From Paratrimastix pyriformis (taxonomy: Eukaryota; Preaxostyla; Paratrimastigidae): DNA of 64,000 nt. The stretch lies in NCBI GenBank assembly GCA_027972325.1, contig JAPMOS010000168.1, positions 1 to 64,000 on the forward strand. Direction: 5' to 3'. Below the pieces are notes generated by a model. The model did no database searches and had not been told where the DNA came from. It was given only the letters and a program-made list of their open reading frames with translations. This document shows positions 10,568 to 21,802 of the stretch, piece after piece (position 1 is the first letter of the stretch; every line of letters begins with the position of its first letter). A program made the translations under genes and the position numbers.

Positions 10568-13500
10568 CTACGGCTCTTCTTTCATTCCAGCCTCGAATTT
10601 TTCGCACTTCTTCCTTTGCTGAATCGCTATGAGCATCGTTTTCCTGATTCCTGCCAGCTCGCTCCCAACCTCCTTTTGAGTGTCTTCATCCACAATTCCC
10701 ATTTCCGCTGCCAGTCTACATGCATTCGCATATTCCATCTTAAAGCCACACTTTGCTCTCAACCTCCTCATCACCTTCGTCACCACCGCCTCCGAGATCC
10801 CCCTCCAGTTGTAAAGTGTTTCCCCATCTCTCGGGCGGCCCTCATAGTTCGCCTGCACCGTTCGACTTCCGGCCTCCTTCCTCAACATCGCCTCCAGAGC
10901 CCACAACGTGGCTGGATCCATCGGGAATCTCTCCCTAGCCCGCCCATTCTCAAACATCAAAATCCCCACAGCAAACCGCGCCTTCCCCACCACTTTCCGC
11001 CCAGTGCGCCAGAAACTCGGCTCCCAAAAAGCAAACCCACCCTCCTGGATGATGAAAAGCTCACGCATCTGAATGTCCCCTTGATCGCCAAGCTCACACC
11101 GTGCTTCGGCTCACTCCCCGGCTGGATTCTGTTCGCTTTCCCTTCCCCGTACGGCACAATAACAATGCATCTAAACGCTCTTTTCCTCCTCTGCCAATCG
11201 GACTCTCCGCCCACTCTCCAATTGCTCGGAAAACCGATCCATCTCCTCCTGGGGGTTATATTCCGGATTCGCATAAATCAACAAGTCCCGATTCTCCTTA
11301 AATAGCCCGTACCCATCCACTGAACCCCCCAGGAACCAGTCTTCCTTACTCGGCGTTCTATACTCTGGGAAACTGAGATCCGCATTCCCTGGGTGCGAGA
11401 ACGCCATCACCGTTAGGCTTCCCGCCTGCCTCAGCAACGAAGATATAGTGTGGGGAGTCGTCCATTGGTTCCTCAGCTTACTCATGTGCGTCCGCCCTCC
11501 TTTACTGTCGTGCTTTTCCCTTCCTCATATCGGTCACATCTCAGCTACCTCTGTCGAGAACGTTTCCCAAAAACTGTCCCATGTTCTCGCCCGAAACCAT
11601 CTCCTCCGGGACCTCTCCATCAATTGCCATAGCCTCACCTTCGTGATCTGCCTGCCCCTTATCTTCACACACTCTCCCATCGGCTCCACCCACTTCTCCT
11701 CGAGCAGCTGGTCCGGGTCTTCAGCTCCTTCCGCCTTGTCCAACCACTCAATTAGCTTCACAGCATCCGCCCCTTTCCATCTCTCTCCCGCACATCCCGC
11801 CATCCCTGGGCATTCAAACACCAAGTGGTTCATGTGGTCCCTCACCCCACACCAACACTTCCCATCCCCCTCCGCTGATGTAGAACCGGATGTTGGCCGT
11901 GATATACCGCTGCAGGATTGCCATCATCGCCAGCTTCCCGGACATCTCGCACCTCATCGTTTGCACGTTGATCCCTCCGTTGCGACTCTCTGCGTTAATT
12001 AACACAATCTCGTTTTTACGAGCCGCCCTCCACATGCGACTTTTCCTCCCCCATTCCTTCATCACCTCTCTGAAGTCTGTCTCCACTTCCTTCCCGTCAC
12101 TTCTCCGCACCAGCTTGAATCCCCATCCTTTCTCTTCTGGCGCCACGCTCGGCTCCATCTTTATGCTCCGTCCCGCAATCTTGTCTGCCAATCTGTTCCC
12201 CTCCGCATCCAGCGACGCACTAGTTTCCTGATGTCCCTTAACCCAGACCAGTCGTATCTCTCCACGATGCTCCTTCACAATCTGCTGCCCCCTCCGCAGC
12301 AACCCCTCCGCCTTTGATTCTATCAGATCCGTTGGTTTCCACCAACCCTTTATCAGCCCCTCAACCCACCCCTTTGCCACTTTACTGTCCGTTCTCACTT
12401 CCACATTCGCATCCTGTCCAATCCGAATAGCCTCCAGAATAGCCTCCAACTCCGCTTCATTGTTAGTCTGCCCCCGACCTCCCCGCTCTCACCGCCAGCG
12501 CCCCATTTTTTAATCTCTCAATCACCGCAAACGCCGCCCGTCTTTCCTTCCGGCTTCTTGTCGCACTCCCATCAGTATAAAACAACCTCCATTCCGCCTC
12601 TGGCTCCACCACTCTTACTTCCACCTCATCGCATTCCGCCATCAACTCCTCCCGCCTTTTCCATAGTACCTCGTCCCACTCACCAGCCCTCGCCCTCCCC
12701 TTCTTGTTCCCCCTCCCCTCCACATGCCCTTCCGCCCTCCTCTTCTTCTCGCTCGCCTCAATCTGCATCCGACTTCCCTCCTCCCCATCTTCTTTCTCAC
12801 TCCTTCCCTTCTTACTCTCCCCCTTTCCCACCCCATCCTCCCTCCCATGTTTCCTCTGTTTCACCACTGCCACCTTCCCCCCAACGCACTGCAACTTTGC
12901 TTGCCTCTTGACTCTTGGTCTCGCTTCCCCCCCGTCCTCCCCAATCCCCCGACTCCCCTCACTCCTTCCTTCACTCCCTTTATCTGCTTTGCCTTCCTCC
13001 TTCTCCTTCTCCACTCTCCGCCTCTTACGCCCCTCCTCCGCCGACTCCTCCTCCCGAATCCGTCTCGCCAATTGCAGATAGTCCGGACTCACCCTATTAC
13101 CATACAGACACACCCGCTTTTTGATCATCTCCACATACTGCGGCATCACCCCTTTCCACTGAAATCTCCCCCCTATGATGAGGTCCGCCACACTCCGAAT
13201 CTTCCTTTTCATGAGGGTCTGTCTGTGCTTCTTTGTTATCTTACAGGGCTCCGCCATCTCTTCCAGTGTCGTCGGCATGCCGTACTTCACTTCCTCCTTC
13301 AGTTTCTCACCGTCCCTCAGGATCGCCATGTCTCTCCTGTGCATCACCTGCAACGCCCCAATCACCACCCCCGGCATCTTCTCCTGCCCGTGCATCTTCA
13401 CCCACTTCCCTGCATCATCCAGCAGCGGCTCACGCGTCGTCCACAATTTCTGCAGCAGCGCGATCTCCTCCCTCAGCACCACTCCACACCCCTGCTCGTC

Positions 13501-16500
13501 CGCCATTCTCCCCAGAATTTGTGTCATCACCATCATATCATGGACATCAATCGGGTCCTTCAGCCCCATACCCCCTTCCTCCTCCGGAAAGAACAGCACC
13601 TCTGCCGGGTCGCATCTCCCGATACAACCTCCGATTTCTCTGAACACCCTCGCATATCTTTGCTTCAGTGTTTCCAAGTCCCTTGTAGGCATCGGGCACT
13701 GCCTCGCCGTGTACTGTAGGCAAGTCGAGACACACTCATTAATAATCTGCACCATCATCCTCGGAGGTACCTTCTTGTCCATGAGCCTGTGCAGTCGCCC
13801 ACACATTTTCTGGATCACTTTCTCCGTGTTGACCTTCATATTCATCTCCTCGTCTATCCATATCCCAAGATACCGAATTGCCCCACCCTTTTGCTGTACT
13901 CTGATCTTCCGACCCTCTCCCAGATCCAAATCCGTCTTCCCCTTCACCCCGCCACACAGGTAGTCACACTTGCTCCACGACAGCTCCATACCAGCCTCTT
14001 CCACTTTCCGCCTTACCGTGTTCACCAAACGGACCATCTGTTCCCTTGTTCTCGTCACCAACATAATATCGTCCGCGAACGCCAACACCTTTACCTTCCT
14101 TCCACTATCCAGAATATATCCCCCCTCCTGTCGTCTCACCTCCGCCAAGACTCCCTCCATGAAGGAGATGAACAGTAAGCAAGACAGCGGGTCCCCCTGA
14201 CTAATTCCCCTCTCAATGTCGTAGCTATCCGTCAACCCATACCCCGTGATCACACGCGCCTTTCTCCCCTCATACAAGCTGTCCACATACTCCACAAATC
14301 CCTCTTCCACTCCCATCCTTCTCAACCCCCTTCTGAGCGCCTCCATGTCCACTGTATCATAGGCCTTTTTTATATCTAACGCACACATGTGGAACTCCTT
14401 ACCTCCCATAATCTTCGAGTCCGTCAGCACCCCCAAAATCTCGGCAATCGGTGTCTCAATCCTCCGATCCCTCAAGAAACCAAACTGCTCCGCCCCGAAG
14501 ACCCTCTTTTCAACACACCAGTCTTGAAATCTCGATGCAATCACTACCTGCAATCCTTTCAGAAAGACCTGAATTAAAGTTATAGGCCTTCTTCCCGCCG
14601 GATCCCCCGGATGCTCCGTCTGCGATTTGGTTGCCATATAGACCGAGCTGAGTTTCAACTCCTTAGGAACCTCACACTTCTCCAACATCTCATTGTATCG
14701 CCTCCCCAACCACTCCTTAATTTCGTCCTGACAAGCATGGACCATCTCCGCCGTCACTCCATCCGGGCCAGCCGCTTTCCCGTCCGGCAAAGCCCCCAGT
14801 ATCGTCTGGATATCATGCGTCGTCAGAGGGGCCATAATTACCCTTTCACCCACGCCTCCCTTCGCCTCCTTCTGTCTCTGCTCCCCATCCCCCAACGGCA
14901 GTTTCCTTCTTGCAAGCTCCGCCATGAAACCCCACCATCCCCTCTTAACCTCCGCCGGGTCCGACACCACCCTGTCCACCTTCCCCTCCGCATTACGAGT
15001 CGCGTAAGATGTAATTGGTGCCGCGCCATCCGTCATGATACCCTTATAAATACGCTTGCGCTTTCCCTCCAATGCCCTATCTCTCTTACCATAATGCACC
15101 GACCTCATCTTCGTCAACTGTCTCAACATCTCCTTCCTCTTACTCAAGTCCTCCTCCGCCAGCGCTCTCCTCCTCAATTTCTTTATCCTGAAAGGCTCAA
15201 AATCCCGATCCGTATTCATCATATCCCTATAGCCGAAAACGCAGCCCGCTGTCACTCGAAGAAACTCACTCATCTGTTCAAATGATGGCTCCTCCCCCTT
15301 CACCGCTGCCTCTCGCAGCATTTGCGCAACCTTCCCGCGGTACTTTTCCATTTTCCCAACCATAGCTTCATACTCCTCCTTTTTCTTGTCCCGCAACAGT
15401 GCCTCCACCTCCGTCCGGGAGGGGCAGATAGCCACCTTCCTCCGAGCCATTTTCACCGCAGAGGGCGCCATGTTTCGGAGATCCGTTACAATCATGTGGT
15501 GATCCGTAACCGCCTGCCACTGAATCTCATCGTTACGCCAAACAAACAAATTGTCCAGCACCCTCCCCATTGTCCCCTGCGTCGCCAGGCACAAATCCAA
15601 CCGGGCCCTCCCTTTCCCTTCATGTCCTTCCTCTTTCGCCACCGCCCCACCCTTCCGGCTCCGGATAAAAGTTATCTCCCCCGCCTTCCCCACCATCTTT
15701 GCCACATCATACAGTCCCAGTTTCTCTTGCTCCCCTCCTTCCTTAGCCCATCCGTTCGCATCTGTGTACACCACGACTCCTCTCCCCTCCGACGCCCCCC
15801 CCGCCACACACTCCTCCAACCGCTCCAAGATCACACTCCTTACCCTGACATTTGCCTCTCCGTCCCCAGTAGGAAAATACATGTTGATGAGTCTCATCTG
15901 ATTCTTCCCCTCCGTCCAGTCCATAAACATGAGATAACCAGGAATCACCTCCGTAATCTTTCGAACTGCCACTTGCAGTGTTTTTCTATACCCAATCATC
16001 ACCCCCCCTCTCGGGTGCCGCTTAACAGACTCCTCCGCCACAGAGCTCCTCCAGCACCACCCCTTCATCCATTTTTCCTGCAAAAATTCTTTATTGTCCC
16101 TCGTTCCTTTCGTCTCCTGCAACAGCGCTATGTCCGTTCGACCCACCTTCAGCAAATCTTCTACATTTTTCTTTTTCCATTCCGAGCCCAGCCCCCGCAC
16201 ATTCCATCCGACCACCCTCACCCGATCCTCCTCTTTCCCCGGCAACCCCGCCCTCAAGTTAGCCTCCTTTTTTTCGCAGCACCACTTTTCCACCCCACAA
16301 AATTCTTCCGCCTCCGCCTTCTCATCATACACCCGCTCAATATCCAGCATTTTCGCTTTTTGCCTCTTCTTCCTCTGCGCATCCCTTTTCCCCTTCCTTC
16401 TCCGCGCCTTCACCCCCTTCCCTTCCCCCACAGGAATCCTGACTTCCGGGTAACAATCCCCCACTGCAGATAGGGTTCCCACTCCCACCCCCATGCACTG

Positions 16501-17335
16501 CTCCGCCCCGGCCCATCCCCGCTCCCCAGCCTTCCCACCTTCCATCTGCATCTCCACACCTCCGAACGCCGGTCCCAGGGCCGACTTCCTCATCTTCGAA
16601 GCCTTTTCCTGCCCCTCCACATATAGGAACACATCTCCATGACTTGCTTCCTCTTCCCCAACTTCTCCGACCCTGCTGTCATTAAACCTCCACCATTGGT
16701 CTCCAATCTTTTTGACCGCCACCCAGTGTCGCCCACCCCCCCTTCTCCCACAAAACTCCGCCACCGCTACCATGTGATACACCTTACCGCCCACTTCCAC
16801 CACATCCGGCTGGACCCTCCATTGCCTCTTGTCAACCATCCCTTCCCTACCCCGCGTCACTTGGACGACCATAACACCCTCTGTTCCCACCACCCGCTCC
16901 ACCCTCGCATGCCAACGATCCACCCCACACCCAGGGCACCTTTTTCGGATCCTCTGGTTTGAAAGGATCACCCTTCCCACTGCGTCACTCATTTTCTCAA
17001 GATCCCGCTCCAATCTTACCGTTAGATCGCTTCTCTCTCTCTCCGTTCCGCTGCTCATAAGCTCACACTCCTGACATGTGTCCTCCACTTCCACAGTTAC
17101 CTTTGCCGATATCCCAGACCTCCGTATTAACTCAACTAGGGCCTCCTCCGCTTCCCCATCCTGCCCTTCGTCCAAACCCCTCGTCCCCTCCCTCCACACC
17201 CCTTCTTCCCACTCCGGGGTCCCATGACCTCCCCGCAATATCTCGTACAACTCCCCCACCCCCCCAGCCGCCTCAACCACCTGAAGGGCCGTGCTGATCC
17301 AACAGCGGTGGCCAGTGACATTAGCTATTCCTCTA
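10568..17335 (-). CDS. LINE-2 ORF2: USP-like peptidase, APE endonuclease, RT, RNase H, zinc knuckle, methyltransferase-like domain
   Basis: One frame is open from 17335 to 12463. It begins with a USP-style cysteine box (GIANVTGHRC, then W and ALQ, 17275-17332). Two CxxC motifs follow (CQEC near 17070, CPGC near 16935), then a histidine box (GGRHWVAVKK and WWRFNDSRV, 16670-16733). The APE endonuclease spans about 15470-16225: VVGWNVRGLG, LLQETKGT, YTDANGW and a final DHHMIVTDL. RT covers about 13860-14860 with PDGVTAE and FADD. RNase H starts near 12590 (FYTDGSA). The frame then shifts near 12460, and RNase H continues (NNEAELEA, TDSK, EGNRLAD) into the zinc knuckle near 11810-11860 and NPEY at 11258-11269. 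The final piece is 10568-11068. At least two frame changes mean this copy is probably not active, though the first 4.9 kb is clean. The protein reads on from the upstream membrane region, now separated by the DNA transposon. Confidence 0.85.
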
Positions 17336-18285
17336 CAAGATGAAACGGGGCGAGTACCAAAGGTACCAAAAAAGTACCAAAAAAGTACCAAAAAAGTACC
17401 AAACGGGTACCCTAGTGTACCAGAGTGTACCAAAATGTACCAACTGGTACCCCAACAAGTACCAAAATTTTGTACCAACCGGTGGTGGTACTTCACCAAA
17501 CCGGTGTACCAAATTTTGGTAGTGTACCAAAGTGGACCCGATGCTCCCCCTCTCCAAGCCGGTACTTCACCAAAATCCCTTGGTACTTCACCAAAATCCT
17601 CCTGGTACTTCACCAAAATCACTAAAGGTACCAACCACACTTGTCACATGACGACCCTGGAGGACCAAGTGAGGTACCAAACTGCTTTGGTACCTTCTGG
17701 TGAGGCACCATTGAACTCGCCCTGGTTGGGAACGATAGAGAGGAGGAGGAGGAGGAGGAGGGAGAGGGGGATGGGAGAGGGGAGGGTGGAGAGGGGGGAG
17801 GGAGGGGGGATGTTGTTTTGCGGGTTTATCCCCCCCCCCCACTGCCCCCGACTGCTCCCCCCCCCCCCGAGAGGTTCATCCCCTCACAGCTCTGGTGCTC
17901 ACCCGTTTTAATTTTAGGAGTAGCTCAGTGAGCGAAGCGGCAAGGTCTGACACATAAACTCGAGAGTTCGAATCCCATAAACCCCCATAAAATTAACCCT
18001 CATAAAAAACATAATCTCATAAAGTACCAAGTACCAACCAAATGTACTCAAAAAGTACCAGACAGTACCGAAGGAAAGGTACCAAAAAGTACCACAGCCC
18101 GTACCAAAACCAACTTGGTACTTTTTTGGCGAGTACTAAAAAAGTACCAGAAAAGTACCAGGGCGGGTACCAGAAAAGTACCAAGGCGAGTACCAAAAAA
18201 GTACCAAGGGCGGGTACCAAGAGTACCAAACAACGCGGTACAAGAACTTTTTGGTACTTTTTGGTACTTTTCCGTTGTCATCTTG
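17336..18285. mobile_element. 950-bp non-autonomous DNA transposon with AAAAAGTACC subrepeats, TA target duplication
   Basis: Ends are imperfect inverted repeats: CAAGATGAAACGG at 17336 and, in reverse complement, CAAGATGACAACGG at 18285. TA flanks both ends (17334-17335 and 18286-18287), the target duplication typical of Tc1/mariner-type elements. LINE-3 carries the empty site near 38725-38735 (AATGTATAGA). Inside, both subterminal regions are packed with GTACC units separated by A-runs, in opposite senses, and a purine-rich (GGA)n block lies near 17740-17815. There is no transposase frame. Calling it a Tc1/mariner-type MITE rests on the TA duplication only. The element splits LINE-2 between its membrane region and the USP-like cysteine box. 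Confidence 0.75.
17915..18020 (+). repeat. tRNA-like pol III promoter sequence, probable SINE inside the DNA transposon
   Basis: GTAGCTCAGTGAG resembles a tRNA A box and GAGTTCGAATCC is a near-consensus B box about 40 bases later. The segment does not fold as a full tRNA: the D arm closes after three bases and the T stem does not pair. An A-rich tail with CATAAA repeats follows. A tRNA-derived SINE or SINE head fits best. Confidence 0.45.
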
Positions 18286-18289
18286 TATA

Positions 18290-20378
18290 CATTTCGCCCC
18301 CATTACCATCCTCCAGGTCTCCATCACCCTCCCCCACTCCATTCCCACCTCCATAGCAATCCTGCTCCCCACCGCCTACAATCATTTCACAGATGTCATC
18401 GTCATTAAAAGGGAACTCAACCAACCCAACCTGCTTTTTCAAAAAACTCAACCAAGTCAATGTCACCCCGACCCCTTTTCTGCCCCTCCTTCATCCCCAC
18501 CCATCTCTTTAATCGGTCAACAATAAATTTCCAATTGGCCTGGCATGCTAGACCTTCCAAGTCCCCCCAAGCGTATATTATCACTTGCAACCATGATATC
18601 TCAGCCTGTTTCCCTTTCCAAACCTCCCTGTCCCAAGAGCACTGCCAAAAAACAAAGGAGTCTACAAGGCAAACGGCAACAAGGAAAACATTCGCACAGA
18701 CCGTAAGCAAGAAGGAGGCCAGCCCCAGCCACCTTAGCCAAAGTAGTATGCCCCCGAAATTGCCAGCCTGTGCCGCATTCCCATCCCCGGCATGGTCCTC
18801 CATCCCACCATCGAGGTTTTCCCCACAGTCGGGGTTCTCCTCTGCTCCTTCCCTCATGAGGTTGTCCCCTTCAGCGGGGTTTTCCTCATTCGTGTCCGTC
18901 CCCCACCCAGCCGGTGTCGCCCAGCGATGCCCCTTGAGGTTGTCCCCGACGGCGGGGTTTTCCTCCTTCTTGAGGTTGTCCCCGACGGCGGGGTTTTCCT
19001 CCTTCTTGAGGTTGTCCCCATCGGGGTTTTCCTCATACCACTCGGTGAGGTTTGCCTGCCACATTTTAGCCAGGTTGTCCTCTACCCTCTCTCTGGCCAC
19101 CCCAGGGTTAACGATCCCTAGGGCATCCAGCCGACGTAGCTCAGCGGCCCCCTCCTTTCCAGCACCCGCAGGAACCGCTGCGGGTGTTAAGGGGGTCCTG
19201 GTTTGACCGTTGACCCCTTGACCGGCCCTAGCGTCACCACCAGTCCTAACGAGATCATCGATCTCAGAAAATGAGTAAACTGTAATAAATGAATACTTAC
19301 ACAGACCTTCAGACATCATCCAAAGTTGCCCATTCATTCGGAGGTTTTGTGCAGATGCAGGCATTGGGACCATTCCGGTTTGACCGGCCACAATCCCAGA
19401 CTGGCGGGCCCTGTAGTAGACAATAGCAAAATAATAGGCCGGGGCCACATAGTCGACCGGAGCTCCCATCTGCTCAGTCCAGTATTGGAATTGGATGACT
19501 GAAAAGAATGGTACACACAGACCAACCCCACTCCAGGAAAGCTCAAAATAATAACCAGGCTGCCCAGCAATGCCGGCCTTAACAAAATCAGCGGCCACAT
19601 TCCTAAAAGTTTCTGAAAATGACAAAAAAGAATACCGGAAAGACAGACTCTCTCCCAAAGAACGTGCCGCATCAGCTACATCCCAGAGAAGGATCTTCCA
19701 TCTGACCAGACGGTCAGACAGGCATCTCAGGGGGCCAGATATCTGAAATTCTAAGGATGAGCCGCTGCCAGACGTCCCAACAACCAACAAACCGGTAGTT
19801 ATTTCCGACACCAGACAGGGCCCACCTCCGAGGCAAAGCACTCTGTCCAGCCGGGAGACTATGATCAAAGCATGATTAAAAACTCTCCATCCATCTTCCT
19901 CCATCCACAGACCAACGAGACATCGGCTCGACATACCACACCAACCTGAGGGCAGCCGCCACCCAATGCAGCCACCACACCAAGCCGGCACACCATCCAA
20001 CCACCGTTGGAAAGTAGGGGCGCTCAGCCCACCAGAAAGCGCGGGAGAAAACAGCCATCCCAACCCCCGCCAACCCTCCTGATCCCATCTCTCTCCCGTC
20101 CGCCACCGGCCCCATCGCTCCTTCCAGAGGTCTTCCCCATCTCCGTACCAGCATTCCCAGTTCTCATTACCAGTCTTTATCCAACCCAGACAACCACGCT
20201 TCTCGCCCCTCTCCTTTTGATCAACTACATTTCCCCCTTTATTAATTCCCCACCCAATTCCCGTTCCCCTCCTTCTTGTCTGTGATATCTCCACCCACTC
20301 CAATTTTACCTTCCACCTCACTCCACCAATTCCACCATCCATTCCACCCCTCAGTTGCATAATAATTCCCCTCCTCAT
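18290..20378 (-). CDS. LINE-2 membrane/repeat region upstream of the USP-like domain
   Basis: A 653-residue frame runs from 20378 to 18417, and a short frame change carries it to about 18290, where the DNA transposon interrupts it. In LINE-3 the same region reads directly into the USP-like domain, so it is probably the N-terminal part of ORF2 or a separate ORF just before it. It has several Trp- and Gly-rich hydrophobic stretches. A block of five EENP-x-GDNL repeats lies at 18825-19045. It is followed by a clear membrane segment (WLGLASFLLTVCANVFLVAV, near 18680-18740) and a polar C-terminal region. No known domain is recognised. Membrane-anchored products are unusual for LINEs. Confidence 0.6.
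18825..19045 (-). repeat. 36-bp coding minisatellite (EENPAVGDNLKK), five units in LINE-2
   Basis: Units of about 36 bp encode EENP, a variable dipeptide, GDNLKK. Each unit contains the short palindrome CCCCGCCGTCGGGG, which could promote copy-number change. LINE-3 has nine units at the same place. Confidence 0.8.
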
Positions 20379-20699
20379 TCCAACCGAGCCCCCACCCCCC
20401 TTTCCCTTTTCCCATATCCCCTCGCCCCCTTTCCCCTCGTTTTTCGGTATTCAATACATCGTGCCTCCAAACAATACTCGCGTAGCCACTCCCAATTACA
20501 CGATCAACCTCTCCAATTGCGCCCACCCCTTCCATTATTCTCCACCCAGTCCCCTTTTTGCACCCTTCACCAGCTCCCTTCCACTCGTTTTCAGACAGTA
20601 CCAACACAGAAGGACAGGGAGAAATAGGGGGGGGGGGCCGATGATCACAGCAGCTGCCCACCCCCACGCGCCCGTCCACAACCCGCCCAGCTACTTCAC

Positions 20700-21714
20700 T
20701 CACAGCCCGCCCGTATCCGCAACAACAACAGCCCCCACTTCTTGCCCCCTCCGCGCCATAGCCCGGGCCCTGGGGACCTCGTCGGTCGGGATGCGGAGAA
20801 CGAAGCCCCCGTCCCACCGCCCCGAATCCAAATCGCGATCCTTCAGTTTGATTTGGTCCGGGGCGGTGAGACCGCTCGTCGCAAACCACCGCATCACGTC
20901 GGCCACCGATCTGCAACCGGCCGGCCTCAGCACGATGACCGTCTTGCCAGGCACATTCTCGAACTGCTCCGACCGCTCCCCAGCAAAAATCGGCCGGCGA
21001 CCCGCCACAACCGATGGCCACACTGGCGGGCCCCTCACCACACATAGCACACGGAACACCTTCATCACAGGGTCTTGCACCTACCAAGAGATGATCATTC
21101 CCAACCCCCACCTGACAGACCTTGCCATGAACTTGTTTCCCAGTCACAAAACAGCCGGGATTGGCATCCCTAATCGCTTTCAGGAGCAACTCCAGGGAGA
21201 AGTCCCCAACAATCGTAGTGGCTGAGCGCGACTCAGGTAATTCCTCCATTCGGTGGTCCAGGATGTCCAATCCCTTCACCCCACAGAACTTGTTCAATAA
21301 ATCCAAATCGTCTTCATAGATGAGCACCTCAAAGGAGGGGTAGGAACCCTCCACAAGCGGCTCAGCGAATCCGTCCCTCTCCATTGCCAATGTCAAGTTT
21401 CGATAGTTGGGCGAGGACGAGTCCAGAGGCTTCCTGAATCGAACCGGAACACGGACTCTCTGCGACAGAAGAGACACCATCCAACAAACCACCAGTAAGA
21501 CCACGATCACATTGATAGGGCCAGGACCCGATGCAGGTCCCCCCCTCACCCCACCACAAAAGCGAAATATACCGACCTTACCCTCACGTCTCTTTTTGCT
21601 CGCAACCTCCGATTGCGCAACAGCTGCTTCAGCATCCCGTTTCTTCTCCTCGATCTTCCCGGCTTCTTCCATTTGCTCCATCGTCATCCCAGATTGTTCT
21701 TCAGTCTTGCTCAT
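20700..21714 (-). CDS. LINE-2 ORF1: coiled-coil/membrane protein with a GRWDG-containing C-terminal domain
   Basis: The ATG at 21714 opens a Glu/Lys/Ala-rich helical start (MSKTEEQSGMTMEQMEEA) followed by a membrane segment (INVIVVLLVVCWMVSLL). A C-terminal domain follows, ending near 20700 after one frame change near 21070. The C-terminal domain shares SGRWDG-x-F and a preceding beta-rich pattern with ORF1 of LINE-3 (35394-36446), but overall identity is low even though the downstream DNA of the two copies is very similar. LINE first ORFs are usually RNA-binding chaperones; this one looks membrane-anchored. A third, different version begins the fragment at 33985-34316. Bases 20379-20699 between the two ORFs have no clear coding sequence. 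Confidence 0.6.
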
Positions 21715-21802
21715 TGGAAAATAGCAAAAGGCAGCGAGAGAATCGACGCAAAAATCGGGGCAAAGGAATTCAAAACTCAAGGGTCTATGCGACCGGGGAG
21801 CT

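Larger units (their letters stand above)
10381..21800 (-). mobile_element. LINE-2: near-complete 10.4-kb non-LTR retrotransposon
   Basis: The 3' end is the (GT)n tract at 10381-10403 (CA on the coding strand). The 5' end lies near 21800, where a CCCCGGTC-like start followed by GTTTTGAATT matches the starts of LINE-3 and of the fragment at 33985-34316. Minus the inserted DNA transposon (17336-18285) it is about 10.4 kb, long for a LINE. Order on the coding strand: ORF1 (coiled coil plus membrane segment), a second region with membrane segments and a 12-residue repeat, USP-like peptidase, zinc motifs, APE endonuclease, RT, RNase H, zinc knuckle, methyltransferase-like domain and hairpin 3' UTR. 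It is the best preserved copy in the window. It is inserted against a LINE-1-type fragment at 21803. Confidence 0.9.

Noticed and set aside
17918-17990. Functional tRNA gene
   Set aside because: A and B boxes are present, but the D and T arms do not fold and there is no acceptor stem. A SINE-type remnant fits better.
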